This document shows positions 13,903-23,070 of a stretch of DNA of 64,000 nucleotides, in pieces. Origin of the DNA: Candidatus Methylopumilus rimovensis (GTDB taxonomy: Bacteria > Pseudomonadota > Gammaproteobacteria > Burkholderiales > Methylophilaceae). The notes beneath the pieces are model-generated. The model did not search any database. It worked only from the letters and a program-made list of their open reading frames with translations, and was not told where the DNA came from. Where the stretch lies: contig NZ_CP040986.1 of the NCBI RefSeq assembly GCF_006364615.1, positions 496,001 to 560,000 of the forward strand. Reading direction: 5' to 3'. The first letter of the stretch is position 1; each line of letters opens with the position of its first letter. The position numbers and the translations under genes were made by a program.

Positions 13903-15706
13903 TATGCAGAGTATTACACCCATTGGCAGGCTTCTTTTTCGGCTTTGGCAACATATGAGTCTTCGACGTAGAAATCAATTTATTTTGTTGCTGGCTTTAA
14001 TGGTAATTGCTTCATTCGCTGAAATTATAAGTATAGGTAGTGTGATTCCTTTTTTGAGCGCACTAACATCACCCGAAACTTTTTTTATTAACCCCTTAGC
14101 TCAGCCATTGATTTCTTTTTTAAGAATTGAGAATGCAAATCAACTTATTGTTCCTTTGACGATTGTTTTTTGTTTATCAGCAATTTTGTCTGGGGGCATT
14201 CGATTAGTTTTATTGATGTTTACCACTCGCCTATCTTTTGCAACAGGTTCAGATTTTGGTGTAGATATTTATCAAAGAACTCTCTATCAACCTTATAAAG
14301 TTCATGTGAGTCGAAATAGTAGTGAAATTATCAATGGCATTTCAAATAAAGCTCATGCAATTATCTATAGTGTTATTCTTCCCGCACTTACTATTGTTAG
14401 CAGTAGCATTATGCTTTCTGCGATCTTAATTACACTTATCTATATAGATCCCATTATTTCTCTTTTTACTACCGTTATCTTTGGGTCGATTTATATCTTG
14501 CTTACGAAATATACACGTAATAATAAGATTAAAAATAGTCGCGTAATTTCAGAGCAATCAACTCAGATCATTAAGTCGTTGCAAGAGGGCTTAGGAGGTA
14601 TTCGAGATGTCCTCATTGACGGTTCGCAGCATGTTTATTGTGAGATATTTAAACTTGCAAATACTCCATTAAGACAAGCACAAGCAAATAATCAAGTTGT
14701 AAGTCAATCTCCGAGATTCATTATGGAATCTTTAGGTATGGTCTTGATAGCATGCCTTGCATATTATTTATTCAATAGGTCTGATGGCGTATCAAAAGCC
14801 ATTCCTATGCTTGGTGTTTTAGCGTTAGGCGCTCAAAAAATACTCCCAATCATGCAGCAAAGTTATCAGGCTTGGTCATCCATACAAGGGAGCTATGCAT
14901 CCCTTGAAGATACGCTTTTATTAATTAATCAACCATTACCTTCTAATTCTTTTAATAAAAAAAAGCTTACAATTAATTTTAGTCGAGATATCAAATTTGA
15001 TAAGGTTAGCTTTCATTATAATTCTGATTTTCAAAACGTTATTAAGCATCTTAGTTTGTCGATTCATAAAGGGGATAGAGTGGGTATCGTTGGTGCCACT
15101 GGAAGTGGTAAGAGCACTCTGATTGATATCTTAATGGGTCTTCTTGAGCCAACATCAGGTGCTTTAAAAATTGATGGAAAAGCTATCACCAAGAAGAATG
15201 TTTCTGAATGGCAAAGACGAATTGCCCACGTACCACAAGCTATTTTTTTGTCGGATACAACGATTGCAGAAAATATTGCATTTGGTGTCGATAAAAAAAA
15301 TATTGATTTTGATAGAGTGCGTGATGCAGCAAATAAGGCACAACTTCAAGATGTTATCGATAAATTGCCGAATCAATACAATACACTTGTTGGAGAAAGG
15401 GGGGTTCGGCTTTCTGGCGGTCAACGCCAAAGAATTGGTATTGCAAGAGCGTTATATAAAAGTGCAGATGTTTTTATCTTTGATGAAGCAACTAGCGCAC
15501 TAGACAATAAAACAGAAGATTCTGTTATCAAGTCTATAGAAAGACTTGGCAATAATATTACTGTAATTATGGTCGCCCATAGGCTTACAACCTTAAAAAA
15601 ATGTAAAAAAATTATTGAAATTGCTAATGGAGCTATTATCAATATTGGTAGCTATCAAGATATTTTTAACTCATCCAATAAGACTCATTTAATTAAAAAA
15701 TTATGA
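13886..15706 (+). CDS. ABC transporter, MsbA/PglK-type glycolipid flippase
   Basis: A 606-residue half-transporter: six membrane spans in about residues 30-320, then a nucleotide-binding domain with Walker A GATGSGKST near residue 402, signature LSGGQRQRIGIARALYK, Walker B VFIFDEATSALD and the H-loop VAHRLTTLKK. Such proteins flip lipid-linked oligosaccharides (PglK) or lipid A (MsbA). In this neighbourhood, with diacetylbacillosamine genes elsewhere in the island, a PglK-like role is plausible. The start could be ATG 13886 or ATG 13904, just after the regulator's stop. A second, unrelated flippase lies at 42166. Confidence 0.82.
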   Translation: MAVLANMQSITPIGRLLFRLWQHMSLRRRNQFILLLALMVIASFAEIISIGSVIPFLSALTSPETFFINPLAQPLISFLRIENANQLIVPLTIVFCLSAILSGGIRLVLLMFTTRLSFATGSDFGVDIYQRTLYQPYKVHVSRNSSEIINGISNKAHAIIYSVILPALTIVSSSIMLSAILITLIYIDPIISLFTTVIFGSIYILLTKYTRNNKIKNSRVISEQSTQIIKSLQEGLGGIRDVLIDGSQHVYCEIFKLANTPLRQAQANNQVVSQSPRFIMESLGMVLIACLAYYLFNRSDGVSKAIPMLGVLALGAQKILPIMQQSYQAWSSIQGSYASLEDTLLLINQPLPSNSFNKKKLTINFSRDIKFDKVSFHYNSDFQNVIKHLSLSIHKGDRVGIVGATGSGKSTLIDILMGLLEPTSGALKIDGKAITKKNVSEWQRRIAHVPQAIFLSDTTIAENIAFGVDKKNIDFDRVRDAANKAQLQDVIDKLPNQYNTLVGERGVRLSGGQRQRIGIARALYKSADVFIFDEATSALDNKTEDSVIKSIERLGNNITVIMVAHRLTTLKKCKKIIEIANGAIINIGSYQDIFNSSNKTHLIKKL

Positions 15707-15753
15707 AAATCTTAATAATTTAATTTTGAAAAAAAATAGAAAAGGTAATTTAA

Positions 15754-17055
15754 GTGACAAATAATCATATTATTGCAGTTATTGGGCTTGGATATGTCGG
15801 GATGCCTCTCGCAATTGAATTTAGTAAAAATTTTTCAACCATCGGATTTGATTTGTCGGCTGACAAGGTAAATTCTTATAAAAATTTTTTTGATCCATCA
15901 GGGGAAATATCTACTTCAGATTTAAAAGATTCTCTGAGTTCTGGAAATTTAGTTTTGACGAGCGATCCTATTAATATTGCTAAGGCAAATTTCTTTATCA
16001 TTGCTGTTCCTACTCCTGTAGATAATGCCCATACTCCAGATTTTAACCCCTTAATATTGGCAAGTAAGATAGTTGGAAAATATCTTACTCATAAGTCAAT
16101 AGTTATTTATGAGTCGACAGTCTACCCAGGCGCTACTGAAGAGATATGTATTCCTATTTTAGAAGAGGCTTCAGGATTAAGTTGGAAAACACATTTTAAT
16201 GTTGGATACAGCCCTGAACGAATAAACCCTGGTGATAAAGAAAGAACGTTAAGAAAGATTATTAAGGTAGTTTCAGCTGATACTAGTGAGACGCTTGAAA
16301 AAGTTGCCACTCTTTATGAAAGTATAATTGATGCTGGCGTTCATAGAGCTGGTAGCATAGCAGTTGCGGAAGCAGCTAAGGTTATTGAGAATACGCAAAG
16401 GGACCTTAATATAGCCTTAATGAATGAACTTTCAATAATTTTCCATAAAATTGGTATAGATACAACGGAGGTCTTAGAAGCAGCTGGTACTAAATGGAAC
16501 TTTTTAAAATTTAAACCAGGGCTTGTAGGAGGCCATTGTATTGGAGTAGACCCTTACTACCTCACCTATAAAGCCGAAAAAATTGGATATCATCCGCAAG
16601 TTATTTTAGCTGGCAGACGAATTAATGACAGTATGGGCAAGTATGTTGCAGAAAATACTGTTAAGTTAATGATTCATCAAGGCTTAAACGTAAAGGGTGC
16701 AAAAGTTTGTATCTTGGGATTTACTTTTAAAGAAGATTGTACTGATTTAAGAAATACTAAAGTTATAGATATTTTGAGAGAGCTTAATGAGTTTGGTTGC
16801 GATGTAATTATCCATGATCCTCTTGCTAATCCAGTCGAAGCAAAAGAAGAATTCAATGTTAAATTAACTAGCTGGCATGATTTGATCGCGAACTTAGATG
16901 CTGTAATTGTTGCCGTTCCCCATAAGGAATTTTTAAAAATCCCTATTTTTAATATTTTAGATAAGTTAAATCATAAAGGTGTATTTGTAGATGTTAAATC
17001 AGCTTTTGATGAGAAAGTTTTAAAAGAAAATCAAATATGCTTTTGGAGGCTTTAA
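15754..17055 (+). CDS. UDP-N-acetylhexosamine 6-dehydrogenase (TviB/WbpO type)
   Basis: Nucleotide-sugar dehydrogenase of 433 residues that oxidises C6 of a UDP-HexNAc to the uronic acid. It has the NAD-binding VIGLGYVGMPLAIEFSKN at residues 9-26, the FIIAVPTPVD block, the catalytic-region cysteine in LVGGHCIGVDPYYLTYKAEK and the C-terminal LGFTFKEDCTDLRNTK. The sequence resembles TviB and WbpO more than UDP-glucose dehydrogenase. The start is GTG 15754 after AAAGG. The product is probably UDP-GlcNAcA or UDP-GalNAcA, which one cannot be decided. Confidence 0.87.
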   Translation: MTNNHIIAVIGLGYVGMPLAIEFSKNFSTIGFDLSADKVNSYKNFFDPSGEISTSDLKDSLSSGNLVLTSDPINIAKANFFIIAVPTPVDNAHTPDFNPLILASKIVGKYLTHKSIVIYESTVYPGATEEICIPILEEASGLSWKTHFNVGYSPERINPGDKERTLRKIIKVVSADTSETLEKVATLYESIIDAGVHRAGSIAVAEAAKVIENTQRDLNIALMNELSIIFHKIGIDTTEVLEAAGTKWNFLKFKPGLVGGHCIGVDPYYLTYKAEKIGYHPQVILAGRRINDSMGKYVAENTVKLMIHQGLNVKGAKVCILGFTFKEDCTDLRNTKVIDILRELNEFGCDVIIHDPLANPVEAKEEFNVKLTSWHDLIANLDAVIVAVPHKEFLKIPIFNILDKLNHKGVFVDVKSAFDEKVLKENQICFWRL

Positions 17056-17056
17056 G

Positions 17057-18103
17057 TTGAAGATTGGCGATAAAGTTATCAATGGGGGTAACGGGACTTT
17101 TATAATTGCTGAAGTTGCTCAGGCGCATGATGGTTCTCTGGGGTTGGCTCATTCTTTTATAGATGCGGTAGCGGAAACTGGGGCTGATGCAATTAAATTT
17201 CAGACGCATATAGCAGATGCTGAATCGACCAAAGATGAAAACTTTCGGGTTCCTATGAGCGGCCAAGACAATACGCGGTGGGATTACTGGAAAAGAATGG
17301 AATTCACTAAAGATCAATGGCATGAATTGTATAAACACGCAAAGCAAAAGGGCTTAATATTTTTAAGCTCACCTTTTTCTTGTGAAGCTTTTGAAATTCT
17401 TGATGGTATTGGTATTCCAGCGTGGAAAATTGGATCTGGTGAATTTTACAATTCTAATCTTCTTAATAAAATAATTGAAACTAGAAAACCTATTTTATTA
17501 AGTACTGGCATGGCAACATATAACGAGATTGATGAAGCCTATAAAATTTTTAAAAGCTTTTCGGTAGATTTTGCTCTTTTTCAATGTGTAAGTTTATATC
17601 CAGCCCCCCTGGAAAAAGTAGGGCTTAACATTTTAAATGAGTTTCGAGATAAATACGATTGTTGTTTGGGCTTGTCAGATCATAGTGGGACAGTATTTCC
17701 ATCTTTAGCCGCGATGGTTCAATCTGTTGACATTATTGAGGTTCATGTGGTTTTTGATAAAAGAATGTATGGGCCAGACACATCATCTTCAATCACTATA
17801 GAAGACTTAGATTTTCTTGTTACTGCGAACAAATCATTTACTACCCTTCGTAAAAATCCAATAAAAAAAGATCTTACTGCAAAAGATCTGCGCACAACAA
17901 GAAGTATTTTTACAAAAAGTTTGTGCTTGATTAATTCTTTGAAAGCAGGAGAAATTATTCATACTGAAAATTTAACACTTAAAAAACCAGGTACAGGCAT
18001 ATCGGTTAATGAAAGAGATAAATTAGTGGGGAAAAGAGTTTTATGCGACGTCTTGGCTGATAGGTTAATTAAATGGAGTGATATAGAGGTTAAAAACAAA
18101 TGA
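17057..18103 (+). CDS. neuB: Nonulosonate synthase, NeuB family (first set)
   Basis: NeuB enzymes condense a ManNAc-type sugar with phosphoenolpyruvate to make a nine-carbon sialic-type acid. The 348-residue protein has the TIM-barrel part (FIIAEVAQAHDGSLGLAHSF, ADAIKFQTH, IPAWKIGSGE, LSTGMATYNEI, GLSDHSGTVFPSLAAMV) and a C-terminal antifreeze-like SAF domain (SLKAGEIIHTENLTLKKPGT). The start is TTG 17057, 7 bp after GGAGG; the gap to the upstream stop is 1 bp. With the next gene (NeuC) and the cytidylyltransferase at 20969 it forms a complete route to a CMP-nonulosonate. Confidence 0.88.
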   Translation: MKIGDKVINGGNGTFIIAEVAQAHDGSLGLAHSFIDAVAETGADAIKFQTHIADAESTKDENFRVPMSGQDNTRWDYWKRMEFTKDQWHELYKHAKQKGLIFLSSPFSCEAFEILDGIGIPAWKIGSGEFYNSNLLNKIIETRKPILLSTGMATYNEIDEAYKIFKSFSVDFALFQCVSLYPAPLEKVGLNILNEFRDKYDCCLGLSDHSGTVFPSLAAMVQSVDIIEVHVVFDKRMYGPDTSSSITIEDLDFLVTANKSFTTLRKNPIKKDLTAKDLRTTRSIFTKSLCLINSLKAGEIIHTENLTLKKPGTGISVNERDKLVGKRVLCDVLADRLIKWSDIEVKNK

Positions 18104-19254
18104 AAGCTACTCGAAAAGTTTGCGTTGTTGTTAATAGCAGAGCTAATTATGGGCGAATTAAAACAGTGCTCAGAGCGCTTCGTGATAATCCTAAAACAGA
18201 TCTGCAGTTACTTGTCGGAGCTTCCGCGTTATTGCAGCGGTTTGGCAATGTACGTGAAATTATAGAACAAGATGGTTTTAAAATTTCCGGCACTGTCCAC
18301 TCTATTATAGAGGGTGAAACGCCAACAACTATGGCAAAGTCAACTGGTTTAGCAATAATAGAACTGGCAACAATGTTTGATAATTTAAAGCCAGATGTAG
18401 TTTTAACTGTTGCAGATAGATTTGAAACTTTAGCTACAGCCGTTGCAGCAAGCTATATGAACATTCCTTTGGCGCACACTCAAGGCGGAGAGGTTACTGG
18501 ATCAATAGATGAAAGTGTAAGACATGCAATTACTAAGTTAGCTCATATACATTTTCCAGCGACCGCAAATTCAGAAAAAAATCTTATTAGAATGGGTGAG
18601 GATCCGGAGACAATTTTTTGTACTGGATGTCCTGCTATGGATTTAGTTTTAGAGAGTGATAAGAATCTTACACCTGAAATTATGTCAAAGTACAAAGGAG
18701 TTGGCGCAGAAATTGATTTATCAAAACCTTATCTTGTAGTTTTGCAACATCCTGTTACGACAGAGTTCGGGAGTGGACTTACTCAGATTAATGAAACTAT
18801 CAAAGCTATATCAAATTTAAAAATGCAAACTGTTTGGCTTTGGCCGAATATTGATGCTGGATCTGATGATATATCAAAGGGTTTAAGAATGTATAGAGAG
18901 AGGGAGAATCCTGATTACGTACATTTTTTTAAAAATTTCTCACCCGAGGACTATATTCGATTGATTGCTAATTGCGCTTGTCAAATTGGGAATTCTAGCT
19001 CCGCTTTGAGGGAGGGTTCATTTCTTGGTGTTCCTGCGATTAATATAGGAACGCGTCAAAACACAAGAGAATCTGGTGAAAACGTAATTCATGTAAACTA
19101 TGATTCTTTAGAAATTGAAAGTGCTATTTTATTGCAATTGAAGCACGGTAACTATAAATCCTCCCCAATTTTTGGTGATGGACAGGCAGGGAAAAAAATT
19201 GCAAATCTGTTAGCAACATCAAATTATAAAATTCAAAAAAAATTACATTACTAA
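18100..19254 (+). CDS. neuC: UDP-GlcNAc 2-epimerase (hydrolysing), NeuC family (first set)
   Basis: This 384-residue GT-B-fold enzyme should release ManNAc or a related 2-epimer from a UDP-sugar, the substrate for the NeuB encoded just before. Typical blocks are VVNSRANYGRIKTVL at the N terminus, ADRFETLATAVAASYMNIPL, HTQGGEVTGSIDESVRHAIT, LVVLQHPVTTE and the UDP-binding GNSSSALREGSFLGVPAINI. It overlaps neuB by an ATGA. A second family member is at 25070. Substrate choice between UDP-GlcNAc and UDP-diNAcBac cannot be read from sequence by eye. Confidence 0.88.
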   Translation: MKATRKVCVVVNSRANYGRIKTVLRALRDNPKTDLQLLVGASALLQRFGNVREIIEQDGFKISGTVHSIIEGETPTTMAKSTGLAIIELATMFDNLKPDVVLTVADRFETLATAVAASYMNIPLAHTQGGEVTGSIDESVRHAITKLAHIHFPATANSEKNLIRMGEDPETIFCTGCPAMDLVLESDKNLTPEIMSKYKGVGAEIDLSKPYLVVLQHPVTTEFGSGLTQINETIKAISNLKMQTVWLWPNIDAGSDDISKGLRMYRERENPDYVHFFKNFSPEDYIRLIANCACQIGNSSSALREGSFLGVPAINIGTRQNTRESGENVIHVNYDSLEIESAILLQLKHGNYKSSPIFGDGQAGKKIANLLATSNYKIQKKLHY

Positions 19255-19271
19255 TCTAAACAGGTATAAAA

Positions 19272-20171
19272 ATGTCTAGTAGAGTCTGTGAAATATGTGG
19301 TTGTCACGATAATAAAATTATATATGAAGGTTATGTGAGAAATGGTTCATTTGGGAATATGTCTTCTGAACCTACAAAAGTTTTTGAGTGTTTATCTTGT
19401 GCTGTTCAAAGGTTAGAAGAGACTGCATGTTATTCAGACGAAATATATGAATCTGAAGGTTACCGATCAATACTCAAGGAAGGTTTAGATTCAGATAGTT
19501 TTTTTAGCGAACATGATAAGTTACAGTTGGAGCGCTTAAGATTAATTGAGCCCTCAATTCTTAGAAATAAAGTCGTGGCTGATATTGGATGTGCTGCTGG
19601 AAGCTTTCTTGATCATATTTCAGGCTTAACTAGAGATATAATTGCTGTGGAACCTTGCCAAACTTACCATCAATCACTATTAAAAAGGGGCTATCAAGTC
19701 TATAACTCATGCGAAGGTTTGGCAGGTGCTAAGCATTTAAATGTAGATTATTTTTTTTCCTTTAGTGTAATTGAGCACGTGCTAAATCCGCTTAAATTCT
19801 TACAGGCAATATCTAGAGTTATGAATTCATCCAGTACGCTTATAATTAGCACTCCAAACAGAAATGATTTACTCATGAAAATCCTGCCAAAAGATTATCA
19901 AAATTTTTTTTATCGTAGAGTTCACAGATGGTATTTTGATGAAATTTCTTTAAAAAAGTGTGCGAACTTAGCTGGGTTGAAAGTGATTAAATCTAAATGT
20001 GTTCATAGATTTGGTCTTGCTAATACCCTGCTGTGGCTGAGAGATAGAAAACCTAGTGGTCAAGTCGCGTTTGCTAGTATTGATGAGAATTTAGATCAGG
20101 CATGGAAAAACAATTTAGAAAATAATGGCCTAGGTGACTATCTTTATTTGTGGCTAGAAAAAAGCAACTAG
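19272..20171 (+). CDS. SAM-dependent methyltransferase with zinc-ribbon-like N terminus
   Basis: A 299-residue protein. Residues 5-45 carry paired cysteines (CEICGC, then CLSC) as in C-methyltransferases of deoxysugars. A class I methyltransferase core follows, with VVADIGCAAGSFLDH as the SAM-binding motif, IIAVEPCQTYH and a later FSFSVIEHVLNPLKFL. It lies between neuC and neuA of the first nonulosonate set, which suggests methylation of that sugar or of the glycan carrying it. The exact target is unknown. Confidence 0.75.
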   Translation: MSSRVCEICGCHDNKIIYEGYVRNGSFGNMSSEPTKVFECLSCAVQRLEETACYSDEIYESEGYRSILKEGLDSDSFFSEHDKLQLERLRLIEPSILRNKVVADIGCAAGSFLDHISGLTRDIIAVEPCQTYHQSLLKRGYQVYNSCEGLAGAKHLNVDYFFSFSVIEHVLNPLKFLQAISRVMNSSSTLIISTPNRNDLLMKILPKDYQNFFYRRVHRWYFDEISLKKCANLAGLKVIKSKCVHRFGLANTLLWLRDRKPSGQVAFASIDENLDQAWKNNLENNGLGDYLYLWLEKSN

Positions 20172-20179
20172 GAGTCTTT

Positions 20180-20968
20180 ATGAAACACACATCATTAGAA
20201 ATTTCTCAACATATGGCACTTTTAAAAGAGAAAGTTTTTCAAACTTCTTCAAAGTGGCCGCAATTCAATTTATTGCTAAGTAATATTCAAAATTTTAGCA
20301 AATCTTTAAAGCCAGGAAGCATAATTATCTCATTTGAACGAACACTTCTTTATGGAGGCAATAGTCTTTTAGCGCCTTTTTTTGAAGATTATAATTTTAT
20401 TTCCGTAGATTGCAGCCCTACTTCTGGAGAGGATAGGGGGGCTTACAATGAAGAGTTGGTTAATGATACTCGATTTATATCACGACCTTACGACTTAAGA
20501 GCTGATATTGATAATATAAAACTTGCAGGATTAAGTGCAGATTTAATTTTAGTGCCCAATTTGGTTCATCATATCAAAGATCAAGATAAATTATTTAAAG
20601 AAATTGCGCGTGTGACCAAAGTTAATGGAATTGTATATATTTTCGAAGCTTTGGTGAGGGAGCTGCATCAAATTCCAGAGGATTTTTTGAGATACACCCC
20701 TTTTGGTTTGGAATTTGTTTTGAAAAAATATAAATTAATAAAGGATGAAGTTGAAACTACTGGCGGGCCATTTTCTTCAATAGCATACTGCTGGACTCAA
20801 GCTCTACAGTATTTTCCAAAACCCGAGCGAGATAAAATGGAAAAATGGTTTTACGAAGAACACTTTGGGGAGCTAATGGATTGGGATGAGAAATTTAAAA
20901 TTAATTTAATGAGAGCTCATACTGAGTTTCCTACAGCCTTTTCATTAACTGCTAGAAAAGTAAATTAA
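20180..20968 (+). CDS. Class I SAM-dependent methyltransferase
   Basis: A 262-residue protein with a methyltransferase fold: YNFISVDCSPTSGEDRG carries the acidic ribose-binding position, LILVPNLVHHIKDQDKLFKE is the post-II motif, and VNGIVYIFEAL follows. The usual glycine-rich motif I is poorly conserved (SIIISFERTLLYGGNSLL), so activity is less sure. I chose ATG 20180, which follows GGAG at 20171-20174; the frame's earlier start lies inside the preceding gene. It is next to neuA with no gap, so it is part of the nonulosonate operon. Confidence 0.68.
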   Translation: MKHTSLEISQHMALLKEKVFQTSSKWPQFNLLLSNIQNFSKSLKPGSIIISFERTLLYGGNSLLAPFFEDYNFISVDCSPTSGEDRGAYNEELVNDTRFISRPYDLRADIDNIKLAGLSADLILVPNLVHHIKDQDKLFKEIARVTKVNGIVYIFEALVRELHQIPEDFLRYTPFGLEFVLKKYKLIKDEVETTGGPFSSIAYCWTQALQYFPKPERDKMEKWFYEEHFGELMDWDEKFKINLMRAHTEFPTAFSLTARKVN

Positions 20969-21670
20969 ATGTGGAATGGTAAAAAAGTTCTTGCTGTGAT
21001 ACCTGCAAGGGGCGGCAGCAAAGGCATTCCCAAAAAAAACCTCTCTTTGGTAAATGGTGAATCTCTTATTGCTCATACAGCAAAAATTGTAAAACAAGCT
21101 TCATGGATTGATTATACTATAATATCAACCGATGATACTGAAATAGCTAACCATGCCAAATCATTAGGATTAGCGGTTCCATTTATGAGACCTGCTGAGT
21201 ATGCAGGCGACCAGTCAAAATCTCTTGATATGTGGACAAGTGCATTAGTTATGGCCGAGAACTTCTATGAAGTAAAATTCGACTATTCGATTCTTCTTGA
21301 ACCAACCTGCCCACTAAGATCTCTTGATGATATTGAGCAAACTATTATCAAGATCGATAATATAAGATTTGATACAGCAGTTACGGTAAGTAAAACACCT
21401 GCTCATTATTCACCACAAAAAACGCTAGAAATTGATTCTTGCGGCAATCTTGATTTTTTTATCAAGGATGGCGAACAATTTGACATTAGACAAAATATAC
21501 CTGATTGCTATCATAGAAATGGAGCGTGTTACGCTGTTAAGAGAGATGTTTTGATAGAAAAAAAGCCATTAATAGGTAATAAATGTGCTGCAGTATTAAT
21601 TGAAAGAGAGCTTGTGAATATAGATACAGAATTTGATTTAAGACTAGCAAACTTTTTATTTGAAAATTAA
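20969..21670 (+). CDS. neuA: CMP-nonulosonate cytidylyltransferase (first set)
   Basis: NeuA-type enzyme (233 residues) that activates a sialic-type acid with CTP. The N-terminal VLAVIPARGGSKGIPKKN is the CTP-binding loop, then STDDTEIANHAKSLG, LLEPTCPLRSLDDIEQ and the C-terminal VNIDTEFDLRLANFLFEN. The start ATG directly follows the methyltransferase stop. It pairs with neuB and neuC at 17057-19254. A second cytidylyltransferase at 29886 serves the legionaminate set. Confidence 0.9.
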   Translation: MWNGKKVLAVIPARGGSKGIPKKNLSLVNGESLIAHTAKIVKQASWIDYTIISTDDTEIANHAKSLGLAVPFMRPAEYAGDQSKSLDMWTSALVMAENFYEVKFDYSILLEPTCPLRSLDDIEQTIIKIDNIRFDTAVTVSKTPAHYSPQKTLEIDSCGNLDFFIKDGEQFDIRQNIPDCYHRNGACYAVKRDVLIEKKPLIGNKCAAVLIERELVNIDTEFDLRLANFLFEN

Positions 21671-21676
21671 TATCAA

Positions 21677-23041
21677 ATGAGATATATATATTTCCATATT
21701 GATGAGCTAAATAGAGATGCAATTGTTGCTAGCGTCCTAGGCTCAGAATTAAAAAAATATGGATGGAAAGTAATATATGGAAATCGTTTTTTATCAAGAC
21801 TTTTAAAACATTTTGAATGGATTTTTGATGCAATCATTTTGCCAAAACCTTTATTTATTAGCGCCATATTTAATGAAAATCAGATAAATAAACTTAAGTC
21901 AAAATATGTAATGCTTTATACAGAAAATATAGGGATTGTTGCAGATGATACTCATCCTAAGATGCTTTTGCGATGCGCATTAGATCCTGACTTTATGAGT
22001 GGAAAAAATGATTCAGTCGAGAAAGTATCAGCTTTTTGTTTTTGGGGTGAGCAAGTTGCAAATGTTGTAAGAAATTCATACCCACCCTTAAAAAATAAGT
22101 GCTATGTAGTTGGACATCCAAGGCACGATAAGAGGGCGATTGGCAAAAATAGCCCTAACAATAAAAGTTACCATAAAAAAAGTGTCGGAATTATAACTAG
22201 ATTTGTTGCAATAAATGATTACTATGAAAGGAATCCAATTGCTGATCTAGTTAATAGATTTCTTAATGATGACATTCTCTATGAGTATAAGAATCAAGCA
22301 AATGACGATTTTTTGATTAATGAAAAAAGAGGTTCGAGACCGGACCATGATTTATTTTTAGAAATAATTGATATTAAAATTATCATTAAAATTATCAAAA
22401 GACTTAAAGCCGACGGCTATAATGTGTCAATTAAAATTCATCCTCGTGAGAATCCAGATACTTGGAGAAAAATTGATAGCTTTCTTCATTTAGATATTGA
22501 TATTGTTGATCCTCAACTTCCATTCTCTAGTTGGGCAGTAGAGCAAAATTGCGTGATAGGCCCGCCATCAACAAGTTTTTATGATTGCTTTATGCTTGGT
22601 ATTACACCTATAAGTATTGCTAATATAGATCCTGAAAGGCAGAGATTTGTTAGTAAGTATTTTGAGGAAAACAATAAATTAATGGAACATGTAATCGCTC
22701 CTTATAATATTGATGATCTTTTAGATAATATTAGACAAATTGAATCTAATGATTTTTTTATGAGCGCTGATATCGAGAATATTCTTTATAAAGAAGCAAA
22801 TTTTCCATTGTGTTCAAAATCTATAGAGGCACTTGGTAGCGTGGTTAAAAGAATTTTAGAGACCGAACCAGATAGAACCCTTTCTCAATTTTTTGGATTA
22901 TATTTTTATAATTTTTTTAGAAGTGCCTATACGTTATTGGGAGTTTTGCGAAATTTTCTTTTGAGAAGAAAAATTACTAGTTCAAATTTTTTGCTTACCC
23001 CTATAACAGCCAGAAAAATAAAAATTATGGGTAATTTTTAA
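21677..23041 (+). CDS. Surface carbohydrate biosynthesis protein, GT-B-like
   Basis: A 454-residue protein resembling the group annotated as surface carbohydrate biosynthesis proteins, distant from polysialyl and CDP-glycerol-type transferases. Recognisable parts are FCFWGEQVANVVRNSYP, VVGHPRHDKR, VSIKIHPRENPDTWRKIDSF and the donor-site-like NCVIGPPSTSFYDCFMLGIT. It follows neuA by 6 bp. A role in transferring the first nonulosonate onto the glycan is a reasonable inference; no direct evidence is seen. Confidence 0.6.
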   Translation: MRYIYFHIDELNRDAIVASVLGSELKKYGWKVIYGNRFLSRLLKHFEWIFDAIILPKPLFISAIFNENQINKLKSKYVMLYTENIGIVADDTHPKMLLRCALDPDFMSGKNDSVEKVSAFCFWGEQVANVVRNSYPPLKNKCYVVGHPRHDKRAIGKNSPNNKSYHKKSVGIITRFVAINDYYERNPIADLVNRFLNDDILYEYKNQANDDFLINEKRGSRPDHDLFLEIIDIKIIIKIIKRLKADGYNVSIKIHPRENPDTWRKIDSFLHLDIDIVDPQLPFSSWAVEQNCVIGPPSTSFYDCFMLGITPISIANIDPERQRFVSKYFEENNKLMEHVIAPYNIDDLLDNIRQIESNDFFMSADIENILYKEANFPLCSKSIEALGSVVKRILETEPDRTLSQFFGLYFYNFFRSAYTLLGVLRNFLLRRKITSSNFLLTPITARKIKIMGNF

Positions 23042-23070
23042 TTTCTTCAATCTCTCATATTGACTATTAA

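Noticed and set aside
22831-22850. GGTAGCGT-like word resembling part of an ops/JUMPstart element.
   Set aside because: It lies inside a coding sequence, matches only part of the ops core and no such element precedes the operon.
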